Assembly: GCF_018128905.1 (NCBI RefSeq)
Contig: NZ_CP063808.1
Coordinates: 7,688,001-7,752,000, forward strand
From: Streptomyces sp. A2-16
GTDB taxonomy: Bacteria; Actinomycetota; Actinomycetes; Streptomycetales; Streptomycetaceae
Length of the DNA stretch: 64,000 nucleotides
Direction: 5' to 3'
Positions 33,275-42,302 of the stretch are shown here, in pieces. Below the pieces are notes generated by a model. That model did no database searches. It was given only the letters and a program-made list of their open reading frames with translations, and was not told where the DNA came from. A program made the translations under genes and the position numbers. How positions within the stretch are numbered: the stretch's first letter is position 1; each line of letters begins with the position of its first letter.

Positions 33275-34405
33275 TCACGCCCCCCGTACTGCTCGCGCCA
33301 CCCTCGTCGCCGCTTCCGCTCGTGGGCGGTTGTCCGGGGGGCGTCTTCTCGGGTGGACCGTGTTGGCCAGGAGGACCACGAACGTGTCGGTCGCCGGGTC
33401 GAGGACCAGTGACGTGCCCGTGAAGCCCGTGTGGCCCGCCGCTCCCCGCCCCGCCAGTTCCCCCATGAACCACTTCTGGTCGAGGGCGAAGCCCAGCCCC
33501 GGCGGGGTCAGCAGCAGTTCCACGAAGTCCGGGCCGAGGATGCGGGCGGGGCCGTACGCGCCGCCCGCCAGCAGGGCCCGGCAGAAGATCGCGAGGTCGG
33601 GGGCGGTCGAGAAGAGCCCCGCGTGGCCCGCGACCCCGCCCAGCGCCCACGCGTTCTCGTCGTGGACCACGCCCCGCAGCATCCCCCGGTCCGCCTTGGC
33701 CCACGGCCGGCGCTGGTCCTCCGTGGCCGCCGCCCCCGGGCAGGGGCCGAAGCGGGTGGACGTCATGCCGAGCGGGCGGGTGATGCCCTCGTGCACGAGG
33801 ACGTCGAGGGGGCGTCCTGTGATGCGTTCCAGGACGTGCTGGAGCAGGAGCGGGTTGAGGTCGGAGTAGGTGTAGGTGCCGGGAACCCCGATGGGCGGCT
33901 CGGCCCGCAGCAGGTTCAGGCGGGCCGCGTCGTCGTCGCAGTCGTGGAGCGGGAGCTCGGGGCGCAGTCCCGAGGTGTGGGTGAGCAGTTCGCGGACGGT
34001 GATCCCGTAGGTCGCGGCGGCCGTGAAGTCCGGCAGGTAGGCGCCCACCCGCGCGTCGATGCCCAGCGTGCCGCGCTCGATCTGCTGGACCGCCGCCACG
34101 GCCGTGAACAGCTTGGTCAGGGACGCCAGGTCGAAGGGGGTGTCGACCCGGACGGGAACGCGCGCCTGCGGGGGCAGTTCCACGCCCGCGTCGGCCTCGG
34201 GGTCGTAGGAGGCGTAGCGGACGGCCCAGCCCGACGCCTCCTGCACGGCGATCACCGGGCCGCGCCCGGCGACCAGGACGGCGCCGGGGGCCCAGGGGCG
34301 GTCACCGGTGGTGAGGGTGTGGAAGTACCGGACGAGATGCCGGAGTTCCCCGGGGTCGAGCCCGGCCCGTTCCGGTGTGTCGGTGCGCAGTCTCGGTGCG
34401 CTCAG
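33275..34405 (-). CDS. Serine beta-lactamase-family hydrolase, apparent CTG start
   Basis: A 376-residue class C/esterase-type serine hydrolase. The active-site SxxK is in ASLTKLF, the YxN in YSDLN and the third box in HTGFTG. No signal peptide is seen, so it is probably cytoplasmic (esterase or peptidase rather than antibiotic resistance). The homologous N-terminus begins near SAPRLRTDTPERAGLDP, yet no ATG/GTG/TTG lies there; a CTG at 34405 overlaps the upstream stop (CTGA) with AAGGGG 8 bases before it. The nearest canonical start is a TTG at 34441 without a ribosome site. Confidence 0.82.
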   Translation of the reverse strand: MSAPRLRTDTPERAGLDPGELRHLVRYFHTLTTGDRPWAPGAVLVAGRGPVIAVQEASGWAVRYASYDPEADAGVELPPQARVPVRVDTPFDLASLTKLFTAVAAVQQIERGTLGIDARVGAYLPDFTAAATYGITVRELLTHTSGLRPELPLHDCDDDAARLNLLRAEPPIGVPGTYTYSDLNPLLLQHVLERITGRPLDVLVHEGITRPLGMTSTRFGPCPGAAATEDQRRPWAKADRGMLRGVVHDENAWALGGVAGHAGLFSTAPDLAIFCRALLAGGAYGPARILGPDFVELLLTPPGLGFALDQKWFMGELAGRGAAGHTGFTGTSLVLDPATDTFVVLLANTVHPRRRPPDNRPRAEAATRVARAVRGA

Positions 34406-35697
34406 CTCTCCGCCCCTTCCGTAGTCGCACGCCTGTTCCAAGGACGGCACATTGCCATGAAACAGGTGAGCGCTACCAGTGCTGCCGCCAGTTGGACGAC
34501 CGCCATCGGGACGGCGGTGTCCTCCCCGGCCATCCCGACCAGCGGCGAGGCGATCGCGCCGATGAGGAAGGAGGACGCGCCGAGCAGGGCGGACGCGGAA
34601 CCGGCGGAGTGCCTGGTGCGCAGGAGGGCGAGGGACTGGGCGTTGGGCAGGACGACACCCATCGCGGACATCAGGACGAAGAGACCGGCGGCCACGGGGA
34701 ACAGGCCCACCTCGCCGAGGACCCCGGTCGTCATCAGCAGCAGGGCCGCGGCCGCCGCCGTCACGGTCAGCAGTCCCGCGCCCAGGACCCGGTCCAGGCC
34801 GACCCGGCCCACCAGCACCTTGCCGTTGATCTGGCCGACCACGACCAGGCCGACCGAGTTCACGCCGAACAGCAGGCTGAACGTCTGCGGGGAGGCCCCG
34901 TAGATCTCCTGGACCACGAACGGGGACGCCGAGATGTAGGCGAACAGCGCGGCGAAGGCGAAGCCGCCGGTGAGCATGTAGCCGGTGAAGGGCAGGTCGG
35001 CGAGGAGGCGGCGCATGGAGTGCAGGGCGTCGACGACGCCGCCGGTGTGCCGCTCGGCCGCCGGGAGGGTCTCGGGCAGCCTCGCCCACACCAGGGCGGC
35101 GAGCAGCGCCCCGATGACCGTCAGGACCACGAAGACGCCCCGCCAGTCCGTCACCCGCAGGATCTGTCCGCCGATGAGCGGCGCCACGATCGGCGCGACT
35201 CCGCCGATCAGCATGAGGGTCGAGAAGAACCGGGCCATGGCCACGCCGTCGTACAGGTCCCGGACCACGGCCCGGGCGATCACTATGCCCGCGGCGCCCG
35301 CGAGGCCCTGCGCCAGCCGGAAGCCGACCAGGAACTCCACGGTCGGCGCGAGGGCGCACAGTGCGGTGGCGACGACGTACACGAGGAGGCCCACGAGCAG
35401 CGGGCGCCTGCGGCCCCAGCGGTCGCTCATCGGGCCGACCACCAGCTGGCCGAGGGCCATGCCGAGCAGACAGGCGGTGAGGGTGAGCTGGACCGTCGCC
35501 GCGGGCGCGTGCAGGGAGCCGGTGACCTCGGGCAGCGACGGCAGGTACATGTCCATCGCCAGCGGCGGCGTGGCGGTGAGGCCGCCGAGGAGCAGGGTGA
35601 CGAGCAGCCCGGTGCGGCGCACGGCCGCGGGCGGCTCCGTGTCCGGTACGGCCGCCTGCTGCTTCAGGTGCTGCGTCGGTGCCCCCTGCTCGGGCAT
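34402..35697 (-). CDS. Bcr/CflA-family multidrug MFS exporter
   Basis: A 431-residue, 12-helix drug exporter. PPLAMDMYLPSLPEV in helix 1 and VGPMSDRWGRRRPLL (motif A) identify the Bcr/CflA group, whose members export bicyclomycin, sulfonamides or peptides. ATG 35697 follows GAGGGG by five bases; an in-frame ATG 30 bases upstream lacks a site. The stop overlaps the proposed start of the beta-lactamase-like gene, so the two form an operon. Confidence 0.92.
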   Translation of the reverse strand: MPEQGAPTQHLKQQAAVPDTEPPAAVRRTGLLVTLLLGGLTATPPLAMDMYLPSLPEVTGSLHAPAATVQLTLTACLLGMALGQLVVGPMSDRWGRRRPLLVGLLVYVVATALCALAPTVEFLVGFRLAQGLAGAAGIVIARAVVRDLYDGVAMARFFSTLMLIGGVAPIVAPLIGGQILRVTDWRGVFVVLTVIGALLAALVWARLPETLPAAERHTGGVVDALHSMRRLLADLPFTGYMLTGGFAFAALFAYISASPFVVQEIYGASPQTFSLLFGVNSVGLVVVGQINGKVLVGRVGLDRVLGAGLLTVTAAAAALLLMTTGVLGEVGLFPVAAGLFVLMSAMGVVLPNAQSLALLRTRHSAGSASALLGASSFLIGAIASPLVGMAGEDTAVPMAVVQLAAALVALTCFMAMCRPWNRRATTEGAES

Positions 35698-35785
35698 GTG
35701 CCCCTCCCTCTCCCTGTGATCCGGCACCTATGCTCTCAGCTCGTACAGGGTGGCGAGGGTCAGGTGAGCGAGGGTGGAGCCGGGC

Positions 35786-36808
35786 ATGACGGAACAGAAG
35801 GTGCGCTGGGGGATTCTGGCGACGGGCGGGATCGCGGCGGCGTTCACCGCGGACCTGGTGGATCTGCCGGACGCCGAGGTCGTCGCGGTGGCCTCGCGGT
35901 CCGATGCCTCGGCGAAGGCGTTCGCGGAGCGGTTCGGGATCGAGCGGGCGTACGGCGAGTGGGGCGCCCTGGCCGAGGACGCGGACATCGATGTCGTGTA
36001 CGTGGCGACCCCGCACGCGGCGCATCGCGCGGCCGCCGGGCTGTGCCTGGAGGCCGGACGGAACGTGCTGTGCGAGAAGGCCTTCACGCTCAACGTGCGG
36101 GAGGCCGAGGAGCTGGTCGGGCTCGCGAAGGACCACGGGCGCTTCCTCATGGAGGCCATGTGGATGTACTGCAACCCGCTGGTGCGGCGGCTCAAGGCGC
36201 TCGTCGACGACGGGGCGATCGGTGAGGTCCGCACCGTGCAGGCGGACTTCGGGCTGGCCGGCCCCTTCCCGCCCGCGCACCGGCTGCGGGACCCCGCGCA
36301 GGGCGGTGGCGCGCTGCTCGACCTGGGCGTCTACCCGGTGTCGTTCGCACAGCTGCTGCTCGGGGAGCCCTCGGACGTCACGGCGAAGGCGGTGCTGTCC
36401 GAGGAGGGCGTGGACCTCCAGACGGGCGCGCTGCTGTCCTGGGACAGCGGGGCGCTCGCCTCGCTGCACTGCTCCCTGACCGGCGGGACCGCCACGATCG
36501 CCTCGGTCACCGGGTCGCTGGGCCGGATCGACATCCCGAACGGCTTCTTCCACCCGGACCGTTTCGTCCTGCACCGTGACGGGCGTGACCCGGAGGAGTT
36601 CGTCGCCGACCCCGCCGACGGGCCCCGCAACAGCCTCAAGCACGAGGCCCGCGAGGTGATGCGCGCGCTGCGGGCCGGTGAGACCGAGTCCCCGCTGGTG
36701 CCGCTGGAGGGCACCCTCGCGGTGATGCGGACGCTCGACGCGGTACGGGACCGGATCGGTGTCCGCTACCCGGGCGAGGTGGCCGGGGAGGTCGTCGCGC
36801 CGGCCTGA
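35786..36808 (+). CDS. Gfo/Idh/MocA-family NAD(P)-dependent oxidoreductase
   Basis: A 340-residue sugar or cyclitol dehydrogenase-like enzyme. The N-terminal Rossmann fold opens with VRWGILATGGIAAAFTADL; the conserved EKAFTLN block (EKP in most members, here EKA) and the C-terminal half with LDLGVYPVSFAQLLLG follow. Members oxidise sugar hydroxyls or reduce dihydrodiols. ATG 35786 has GGAG 8 bases upstream, better than GTG 35774. It is divergent from the Bcr exporter. Confidence 0.9.
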   Translation: MTEQKVRWGILATGGIAAAFTADLVDLPDAEVVAVASRSDASAKAFAERFGIERAYGEWGALAEDADIDVVYVATPHAAHRAAAGLCLEAGRNVLCEKAFTLNVREAEELVGLAKDHGRFLMEAMWMYCNPLVRRLKALVDDGAIGEVRTVQADFGLAGPFPPAHRLRDPAQGGGALLDLGVYPVSFAQLLLGEPSDVTAKAVLSEEGVDLQTGALLSWDSGALASLHCSLTGGTATIASVTGSLGRIDIPNGFFHPDRFVLHRDGRDPEEFVADPADGPRNSLKHEAREVMRALRAGETESPLVPLEGTLAVMRTLDAVRDRIGVRYPGEVAGEVVAPA

Positions 36809-36846
36809 CCCGTCGGGCCGGCCGGGCTCGCCTACGCTGCGGGCCC

Positions 36847-37605
36847 ATGGACACCAAGAATGCGAAGACCGCCGTGGTGACGGGCGCGGGCTCGGGGATC
36901 GGCCGTGCGGTCGCCGTGGAACTGCTGCGGGCGGGCTGGTCGGTGGCGCTGGCCGGGCGGCGGACCGGGACGCTGGAGGAGACGGCGGCCCTGGTGCCCG
37001 AGGGCGCCGCCCTGGCCGTGCGGACGGACGTCTCGCGGCCCGACGACGTGGCCGCGCTGTTCGCCGCCGCCGTGGAGCGGTTCGGGCGGGTGGATCTGCT
37101 GTTCAACAACGCGGGGACGTTCGGGCCGGGCGGGGTGCCGGTGGAGGAGTTGCCGTACGACGCCTGGCGGCACGTCGTGGACACCAATCTCAACGGGGCG
37201 TTCCTGTGCGCGCAGGCGGCGTACCGGCAGATGAAGGAGCAGGATCCGCAGGGTGGGCGGATCATCAACAACGGCTCGATCTCGGCGCACACGCCCCGGC
37301 CGCACTCCGTCGCCTACACCGCGACCAAGCACGCCCTGACGGGGCTCACCAAGTCGCTGTCGCTGGACGGGCGGCCGTACGGCATCGCGGTCGGGCAGAT
37401 CGACATCGGGAACGCGGCGACCGACATGACGGCGGGCATGGGGGCCGGGGCGTTGCAGGCCAACGGGCAGGTGGTGCCGGAACCGGTGATGGACGTGGCC
37501 GACGTGGCGCGCACGGTGCGGCACATGGCGGAGCTGCCACTGGCGGCGAACGTGCAGTTCGCGACCGTACTGGCGACGACGATGCCGTATGTCGGGCGTG
37601 GTTGA
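36847..37605 (+). CDS. Short-chain dehydrogenase/reductase
   Basis: A 252-residue classical SDR. The cofactor motif TGAGSGIG is near residue 12, NNAG near 88, and the catalytic Ser is in NGSISAH with YTATK (YxxxK) further on. The segment VGQIDIGNAATDM replaces the usual PG motif after the active site. The substrate is unknown. The -10-like TACGCT (36833-36838) lies 8 bases before the ATG, with no ribosome site. Confidence 0.92.
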   Translation: MDTKNAKTAVVTGAGSGIGRAVAVELLRAGWSVALAGRRTGTLEETAALVPEGAALAVRTDVSRPDDVAALFAAAVERFGRVDLLFNNAGTFGPGGVPVEELPYDAWRHVVDTNLNGAFLCAQAAYRQMKEQDPQGGRIINNGSISAHTPRPHSVAYTATKHALTGLTKSLSLDGRPYGIAVGQIDIGNAATDMTAGMGAGALQANGQVVPEPVMDVADVARTVRHMAELPLAANVQFATVLATTMPYVGRG

Positions 37606-37957
37606 GCAGTCGATTTCCACAAGCGGAATATCCGCTTCCATCCCCCCTGTGGCCGGTCGGAGGCTTATGCTCATCACACGCTCTCCATAGGAGCTTCACA
37701 CTTGGGGGGCGGCGTTCCGTCGAGCTCACGACCTCACCCGAGGGGGGAGCGCGGCGGCCGTCCATGGACCGGGTGGGGGTGGATCTCGCGTGGGACCGCG
37801 AGGTACGCACCGGTCCTTGGACGGCCGCCGCGCACATTCTCAGCTCACGCACAGCCCTTCTCAGCCTGCGCACATCCCTTCCTCACGGCCCCGCAATCCT
37901 GCGTCCCTACCTTGATGCCGCGCCCACAGCGGGCGCCAAGAACCTTCGAGGAACGGG
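37606..37957. other. 352-base gap upstream of the MacB-like ABC operon
   Basis: No gene seen. It contains a 17-bp palindrome (37621-37637, separate entry) and the promoter region of the ABC operon; the region near 37850-37910 is rich in CCTT/CTCA short repeats. Confidence 0.45.
37621..37637. promoter_or_regulatory. 17-bp palindrome after SDR gene
   Basis: AAGCGGA-ATA-TCCGCTT, perfect 7-bp arms, 15 bases past the SDR stop. It may be a terminator without T-run or an operator; there is no nearby regulator gene. Confidence 0.5.
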
Positions 37958-39430
37958 ATGTTTGGCATCTATCTCAAGCGCGAGCTGGGCCGGCGCAAGA
38001 AGGCGGCCCTGGTCATCGCTCTGGGTCTGGCGCTCGGTATCGCACTGGTCATCACCGTCAACTCGGTGTCGGCCGGTATGACTCAGGCTCAGGACAAGGT
38101 CCTGAAGTCGCTGTACGGCCTCGGCACCGACATGACCGTCACCAAGGCCAGGTCGGCCCCGACGTCCGGAAGTTCGGGCAGACCGAACTTCCAGTTCGAC
38201 GCCAGGTCCAACGACAGCGACGACACGCAGAGTTCCGACCGCGTGATGACCCAGGGCGGTCAGGCCCTGGCGTCCAGTGTGGTCACCAAGGTCTCCCGGC
38301 AGAGCGGCGTGGCGAGCGCGGTGGGCGCGCTCACCCTGAACGTCACCAAGGTCGACGGCTCCTTCACCCAGGGCAAGGCGCAGAGTTCCGGCGGGAACAC
38401 CGGGAACAGCGGCCAGGGCGGTCCGGGCGGCGGCTCCGGCGGCAACAGCACCGCGGCTCCCCAGGTCCAGGGCGGTGGCGCCAACTTCGACGTGAACTCC
38501 TACTCCGTCGCCGGCGTCGACGTCACCGACCAGACGCTCGGCCCGCTGGCCGGTTCGAAGATCACCACCGGCAGGACCTTCACGGCCGCGCAGACCGACG
38601 CGAAGGTCGCGGTCGTCAGCAAGTCGTACGCCAAGGAGAACTCCCTCAAGGTCGGCAAGTCCCTGACCATCTCCGGCACCAAGTACACGATCATCGGCAT
38701 CGCCACGCCCGACAGCAGCGAGTCCACCACCGACGTCTACCTGCCGCTGAAGCAGGCCCAGACGCTCGCGGACGCCAAGAACCAGGTCACCACGATCTAC
38801 GTCAAGGCGAGCGACTCGAAGCAGATCGACTCCGTGAAGTCGGCGATCCAGAAGAACATCTCCGGTACGACCGTCACGACCTCCGCGGATCTCGCGGAGA
38901 CCGTGTCCGGGTCCCTGTCGACCGCCTCCAACCTCGCGACCAGCGTGGGCAAGTGGCTGTCGATCGCCGTGCTCGTCGCCGCGTTCCTGGTGGCCGCGCT
39001 GCTGACCTCCTCGGCGGTCTCGCGCCGGGTCCGTGAGTTCGGCACCCTGAAGGCGCTCGGCTGGCCGAGCCGCCGGGTGACCCGGCAGGTCGTCGGCGAG
39101 TCGATCGTGAACGGTCTGCTCGGCGGTGCCCTCGGGATCGGCCTGGGCCTCGCGGCCGCGTACGCCGTGACCATGATCAGCCCCAAGCTGACCGCGCAGC
39201 TCGGGAACACCGGTGGCGGCGGAATGGGCGGCGGACCGGGCGGTGGCGGCGGGCCGGGTCAGCAGTCCGCGCAGAACACCATGGAGATCGCGCTGTCCGC
39301 GCCGGTGTCCATGACCACCATCGCGCTCGCCGTGGGCCTCGCCGTGACCGGTGGCCTGATCGCCGGGGCGATGGGCGGCTGGCGCGCCTCCCGGATGCGG
39401 CCCGCCGACGCGCTGCGCAGCGTGTCCTGA
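37958..39430 (+). CDS. MacB/FtsX-type ABC transporter permease
   Basis: A 490-residue permease: a helix at about residues 17-36, a large extracytoplasmic MacB_PCD-like domain and three C-terminal helices with the FtsX segment FGTLKALGWPSRRVTRQVVGES. Two low-complexity Gly/Ser/Gln inserts (about residues 145-175 and 415-445) are unusual. It does not pump substrates across the bilayer but couples ATP use to an extracytoplasmic process. It is followed 43 bases later by its ATPase. Confidence 0.88.
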   Translation: MFGIYLKRELGRRKKAALVIALGLALGIALVITVNSVSAGMTQAQDKVLKSLYGLGTDMTVTKARSAPTSGSSGRPNFQFDARSNDSDDTQSSDRVMTQGGQALASSVVTKVSRQSGVASAVGALTLNVTKVDGSFTQGKAQSSGGNTGNSGQGGPGGGSGGNSTAAPQVQGGGANFDVNSYSVAGVDVTDQTLGPLAGSKITTGRTFTAAQTDAKVAVVSKSYAKENSLKVGKSLTISGTKYTIIGIATPDSSESTTDVYLPLKQAQTLADAKNQVTTIYVKASDSKQIDSVKSAIQKNISGTTVTTSADLAETVSGSLSTASNLATSVGKWLSIAVLVAAFLVAALLTSSAVSRRVREFGTLKALGWPSRRVTRQVVGESIVNGLLGGALGIGLGLAAAYAVTMISPKLTAQLGNTGGGGMGGGPGGGGGPGQQSAQNTMEIALSAPVSMTTIALAVGLAVTGGLIAGAMGGWRASRMRPADALRSVS

Positions 39431-39473
39431 CGCCCCCTCACCTCCTCGCTACGCACTTCTCAACGGAGCTCCC

Positions 39474-40166
39474 ATGTACAGACTCACCGGCGTCACCAAG
39501 CGCTACTCACGCGGCAAGGAGACGGTGGAGGCCCTCCAGGGCGTCGACCTGACCATCGAGGACGGCGACCAGCTGGTCATCCAGGGCCCCACCGGCGGCG
39601 GCAAGTCCACGCTGCTGCAGATGATCGGCGGCCTGGACCGCCCCACCGAGGGCAGCGTCGAACTGGACGGCGTCGACCTCGCGAGGATCAGCGAGGCCAA
39701 GCTGACCCGGCTGCGCGCCGAGAAGATCGGCATCATCTTCCAGTCCTTCAACCTCATCCCGACGCTGACGGCGCAGGAGAACGTGGAGACGGCGCTGGTC
39801 CCGCTGGGCGTGAAGCCGGCGGAACGGCGTGAGCGGGCGGCCGAGGCGCTGCGCTCCGTCGGACTCGGCGAGCGGCTCACCCACGCACCGGCCGAACTGT
39901 CCGGCGGTCAGCAGCAGCGGGTGGCCATCGCGCGGGCCCTGGTCAAGAAGCCGAAGGTCCTGCTCGCCGACGAGCCCACCGGGAACCTCGACGAGTCGAT
40001 GCGGGACGAGATCATGGCGCTGCTCGAAGGGCTGTGGCACGAGTACGGGTTGACGTTCGTCCTGGTCACGCATGACTCGTCGATCGCCCGGCGGGCCCCC
40101 CGGCTGGCGACCATCAAGGCCGGGCGGATCACGTTGACCGAGCAGCAGCAGTCCTACGCCCAGTAG
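39474..40166 (+). CDS. MacB/LolD-type ABC transporter ATPase
   Basis: A 230-residue ATPase with Walker A GPTGGGKST near residue 39-47, the Q-loop FQSFNLIPTLTAQENV, signature LSGGQQQRVAIARAL and Walker B VLLADEPTGNLD. All catalytic elements are intact; the P-loop reads GPTGGGKST rather than the usual GPSGSGKST. It pairs with the upstream permease. Confidence 0.93.
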   Translation: MYRLTGVTKRYSRGKETVEALQGVDLTIEDGDQLVIQGPTGGGKSTLLQMIGGLDRPTEGSVELDGVDLARISEAKLTRLRAEKIGIIFQSFNLIPTLTAQENVETALVPLGVKPAERRERAAEALRSVGLGERLTHAPAELSGGQQQRVAIARALVKKPKVLLADEPTGNLDESMRDEIMALLEGLWHEYGLTFVLVTHDSSIARRAPRLATIKAGRITLTEQQQSYAQ

Positions 40167-40194
40167 GAATCGGCCGCCTGCCTCGTCGGGCCGC

Positions 40195-41175
40195 TCACCG
40201 TTCCAGGACGCGGTTGACCTCGGTCAGCTGGTCGGCGGTGAGCGGACCCTTCTCCAGCGCCGCCGCGTTCTGCTCCGCCTGGGCCACCGAGCGGAAGCCG
40301 GGGATCGGGACCGTCCGTGGGCTGCGGGCCCAGATCCACGCCAGCGCGCCCTGTGCGAGCGTACGGCCGTCGCTCGTCAGGATCTCCTTCAGCGCGTCGA
40401 TGCGGGCCAGCCACTCCGGGTCGGCGGACGCGCCGTCACCGAAGCCCTGGAGCCAGGCCGGGGGCTTGCTGCGGATGTCCCCCGCGTCCTGGGGTCCCTG
40501 GCGCTTGCCGGCCAGCAACCCCATCGCGAGCGGGCTGCGGTTGATGCTCGCCAGGCCCGACTCCTCGCACAGGGCGAGCATTTCGGGCGCGTCCTGCATG
40601 ACGTTCAGCGCGTGCTGCACGGCCGCGCAGTGCTCCCCCTGCGCGAACACGGCAGCACGGGCCGGGTCGTCGGTGCTCCAGGCGTAGGCGCGGATGAGCC
40701 CCTCGCGCACGAACTCCTCGCAGAGATCCCGCAGTTCGGCCGCGAGTGCCGGATCGAGATCGGACAGATGGAGCTGGTACAGGTCGATGCGGTCGGTGCC
40801 CAGGCGTGCCAGGGACGCGGTGAGAGCGCGGCGGGCGTACGCGGGTGTGGGGTCGGCGCCGGTGAGGGTGCGGGTGTCCTCGTCGAAGACGTTGCCCCAC
40901 TTGGTGGCGAGCACGATGTCGTCCCGCCGCTTGCCGAGGGCGCGGCCGAGGACGCGCTCGCTGTGCCCGGCGCCGTAGGTGTCCGCCGTGTCGAAGAAGG
41001 TGATGCCCAGGTCGAGGGCGCGCCGGACCGCCCGGACGGACTCGTCGTCGTCGACCTTGCCCCAGCCGAGCGGCTGCCCGTCGGCGGCCTGCCATTCGCC
41101 GCCGATCGCCCAGCAGCCGAAGCCGAGTGCGCTGACCTCGATGCCGGAGCGGCCGAGAGTGCGTGTGATCTCCAT
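40195..41175 (-). CDS. Aldo/keto reductase
   Basis: A 326-residue TIM-barrel aldo/keto reductase. Catalytic Asp and Tyr are in FFDTADTYGAGHSE, Lys in VLATKWGN, and His in YQLHLSDLD. It reduces carbonyls with NADPH; the substrate is unknown. The -10-like TAGCGT (41189-41184, minus strand) lies eight bases before the ATG, so it may be leaderless. It converges on the ABC ATPase with a 28-base gap. Confidence 0.92.
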   Translation of the reverse strand: MEITRTLGRSGIEVSALGFGCWAIGGEWQAADGQPLGWGKVDDDESVRAVRRALDLGITFFDTADTYGAGHSERVLGRALGKRRDDIVLATKWGNVFDEDTRTLTGADPTPAYARRALTASLARLGTDRIDLYQLHLSDLDPALAAELRDLCEEFVREGLIRAYAWSTDDPARAAVFAQGEHCAAVQHALNVMQDAPEMLALCEESGLASINRSPLAMGLLAGKRQGPQDAGDIRSKPPAWLQGFGDGASADPEWLARIDALKEILTSDGRTLAQGALAWIWARSPRTVPIPGFRSVAQAEQNAAALEKGPLTADQLTEVNRVLER

Positions 41176-41231
41176 GCCTGAGAACGCTAGGAGTTGGAGC
41201 GCACACGAAGGCAAGGGTCCGTGGCGGATTT

Positions 41232-41558
41232 CTACGCCTGGCCGGTCTCGAAGCGGGAGATCCTGCCGTCCTCGCCGACCGTGAAGTCCCAGCGGGTGCG
41301 CATCTCTCCCCAGGTGTCGTTGCGGTAGTGGGCGAGGAGGGAACGGCCGCCGTTGGACTCGTTGTCGACGTCGATGTGGCCGTGGGAGGAGAAGATCTCC
41401 CGGTCGATCCACTCGTCGAGGTCGCGGTCGCTGCCGTCGTCCGCCATGGTCGCGCCGGGCGCCAGCAAGGACAGGAAGGCCTCGCGGTCATGGGCGTTGA
41501 CGGCGGAGACGAACGCGCGGACGGCCGGGTCGCTGAGCTTGGCGGTCTGAATCGTCAT
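41232..41558 (-). CDS. SnoaL/NTF2-like protein
   Basis: A 108-residue cone-shaped NTF2-like domain (VRAFVSAVNAHDREAFLSLLAPGATMADDGSD and WDFTVGEDGRISRFE). Members range from polyketide cyclases to simple binding proteins. It starts at ATG 41558 and lies 56 bases upstream of the aldo/keto reductase gene, in the same direction. Confidence 0.83.
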   Translation of the reverse strand: MTIQTAKLSDPAVRAFVSAVNAHDREAFLSLLAPGATMADDGSDRDLDEWIDREIFSSHGHIDVDNESNGGRSLLAHYRNDTWGEMRTRWDFTVGEDGRISRFETGQA

Positions 41559-41690
41559 GCCAGCCGGACTCACACCGCACCACGGGGGACGCCACCCGAA
41601 CGGCCGCGCGGGTCTTCCGGGCGGGTGTGAGCGGTGCGACGGTGGAAACGCGAGGGGGGTCTCATTCCACTTCTTGTGCTGGGAGTCATC

Positions 41691-42254
41691 GTGACCGCAT
41701 ACGACCGACGTGATCTGGGCCTGCTCCTCCTCCGGCTGGGAACCGGGGGTGTGCTGGCCGCCCACGGCGCGCAGAAGCTGCTCGGCTGGTTCGGCGGGGG
41801 CGGTCTGGAGGGAACCGGCCAGTTCATGGAGTCCGTCGGCTACGCGCCGGGCAAGGCGAGCGCCACCGCGGCGGGCCTTGCCGAGGCGGGCGGCGGCACC
41901 CTGCTGGCCCTGGGCCTCGCGACCCCGGCCGCGGGTGCGGCGGCGGCCGGCGCGATGGCCGGCGCGTCCGCCGTGCACGCGCCCAACGGGTTCTTCAACG
42001 CGGGCGGCGGCTACGAGTACGCGGCGTCGCTGGGCCTGACGGCGGCGGGTCTCGCGGTGACGGGTCCCGGCCGGCTCTCCCTCGACCATGCGCTCGGCCA
42101 CACGGTGGACCGGAGCTGGATGGTGCCGGTGGCTCTCGGCGCGACGGCGCTGGTGACGACGCTGGTCGTGGGGGCGCGGAATCGGCGGCTGCGGGAGAAG
42201 GAGGGGGCGGGCGACGACGGGCAGGCGTCGCTGTTCGAGGAGGAAGAGGCGTAG
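41691..42254 (+). CDS. DoxX-family membrane protein
   Basis: A 187-residue DoxX/SURF4-like protein with four helices. LLLRLGTGGVLAAHGAQKLLGWFGGGGLEGT is the family N-terminus, and GFFNAGGGYEY lies in the second half. DoxX proteins act in membrane redox (thiol/quinone) stress responses in mycobacteria. The GTG at 41691 follows GGGAG; earlier in-frame codons lack a site. Confidence 0.9.
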   Translation: MTAYDRRDLGLLLLRLGTGGVLAAHGAQKLLGWFGGGGLEGTGQFMESVGYAPGKASATAAGLAEAGGGTLLALGLATPAAGAAAAGAMAGASAVHAPNGFFNAGGGYEYAASLGLTAAGLAVTGPGRLSLDHALGHTVDRSWMVPVALGATALVTTLVVGARNRRLREKEGAGDDGQASLFEEEEA

Positions 42255-42302
42255 TTCGCGGAGCGGGCGAGCGAGACCCCACGCCGTGGCAAGCTCCTCC
42301 AC

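Noticed and set aside
33275..36643. A 1122-residue open frame spanning the beta-lactamase gene and most of the MFS and Gfo genes
   Set aside because: Only the part from about 34405 down resembles a protein family. Upstream the frame is low-complexity Arg/Pro/Gly, and the region is better explained by the MFS gene (minus) and the oxidoreductase (plus).
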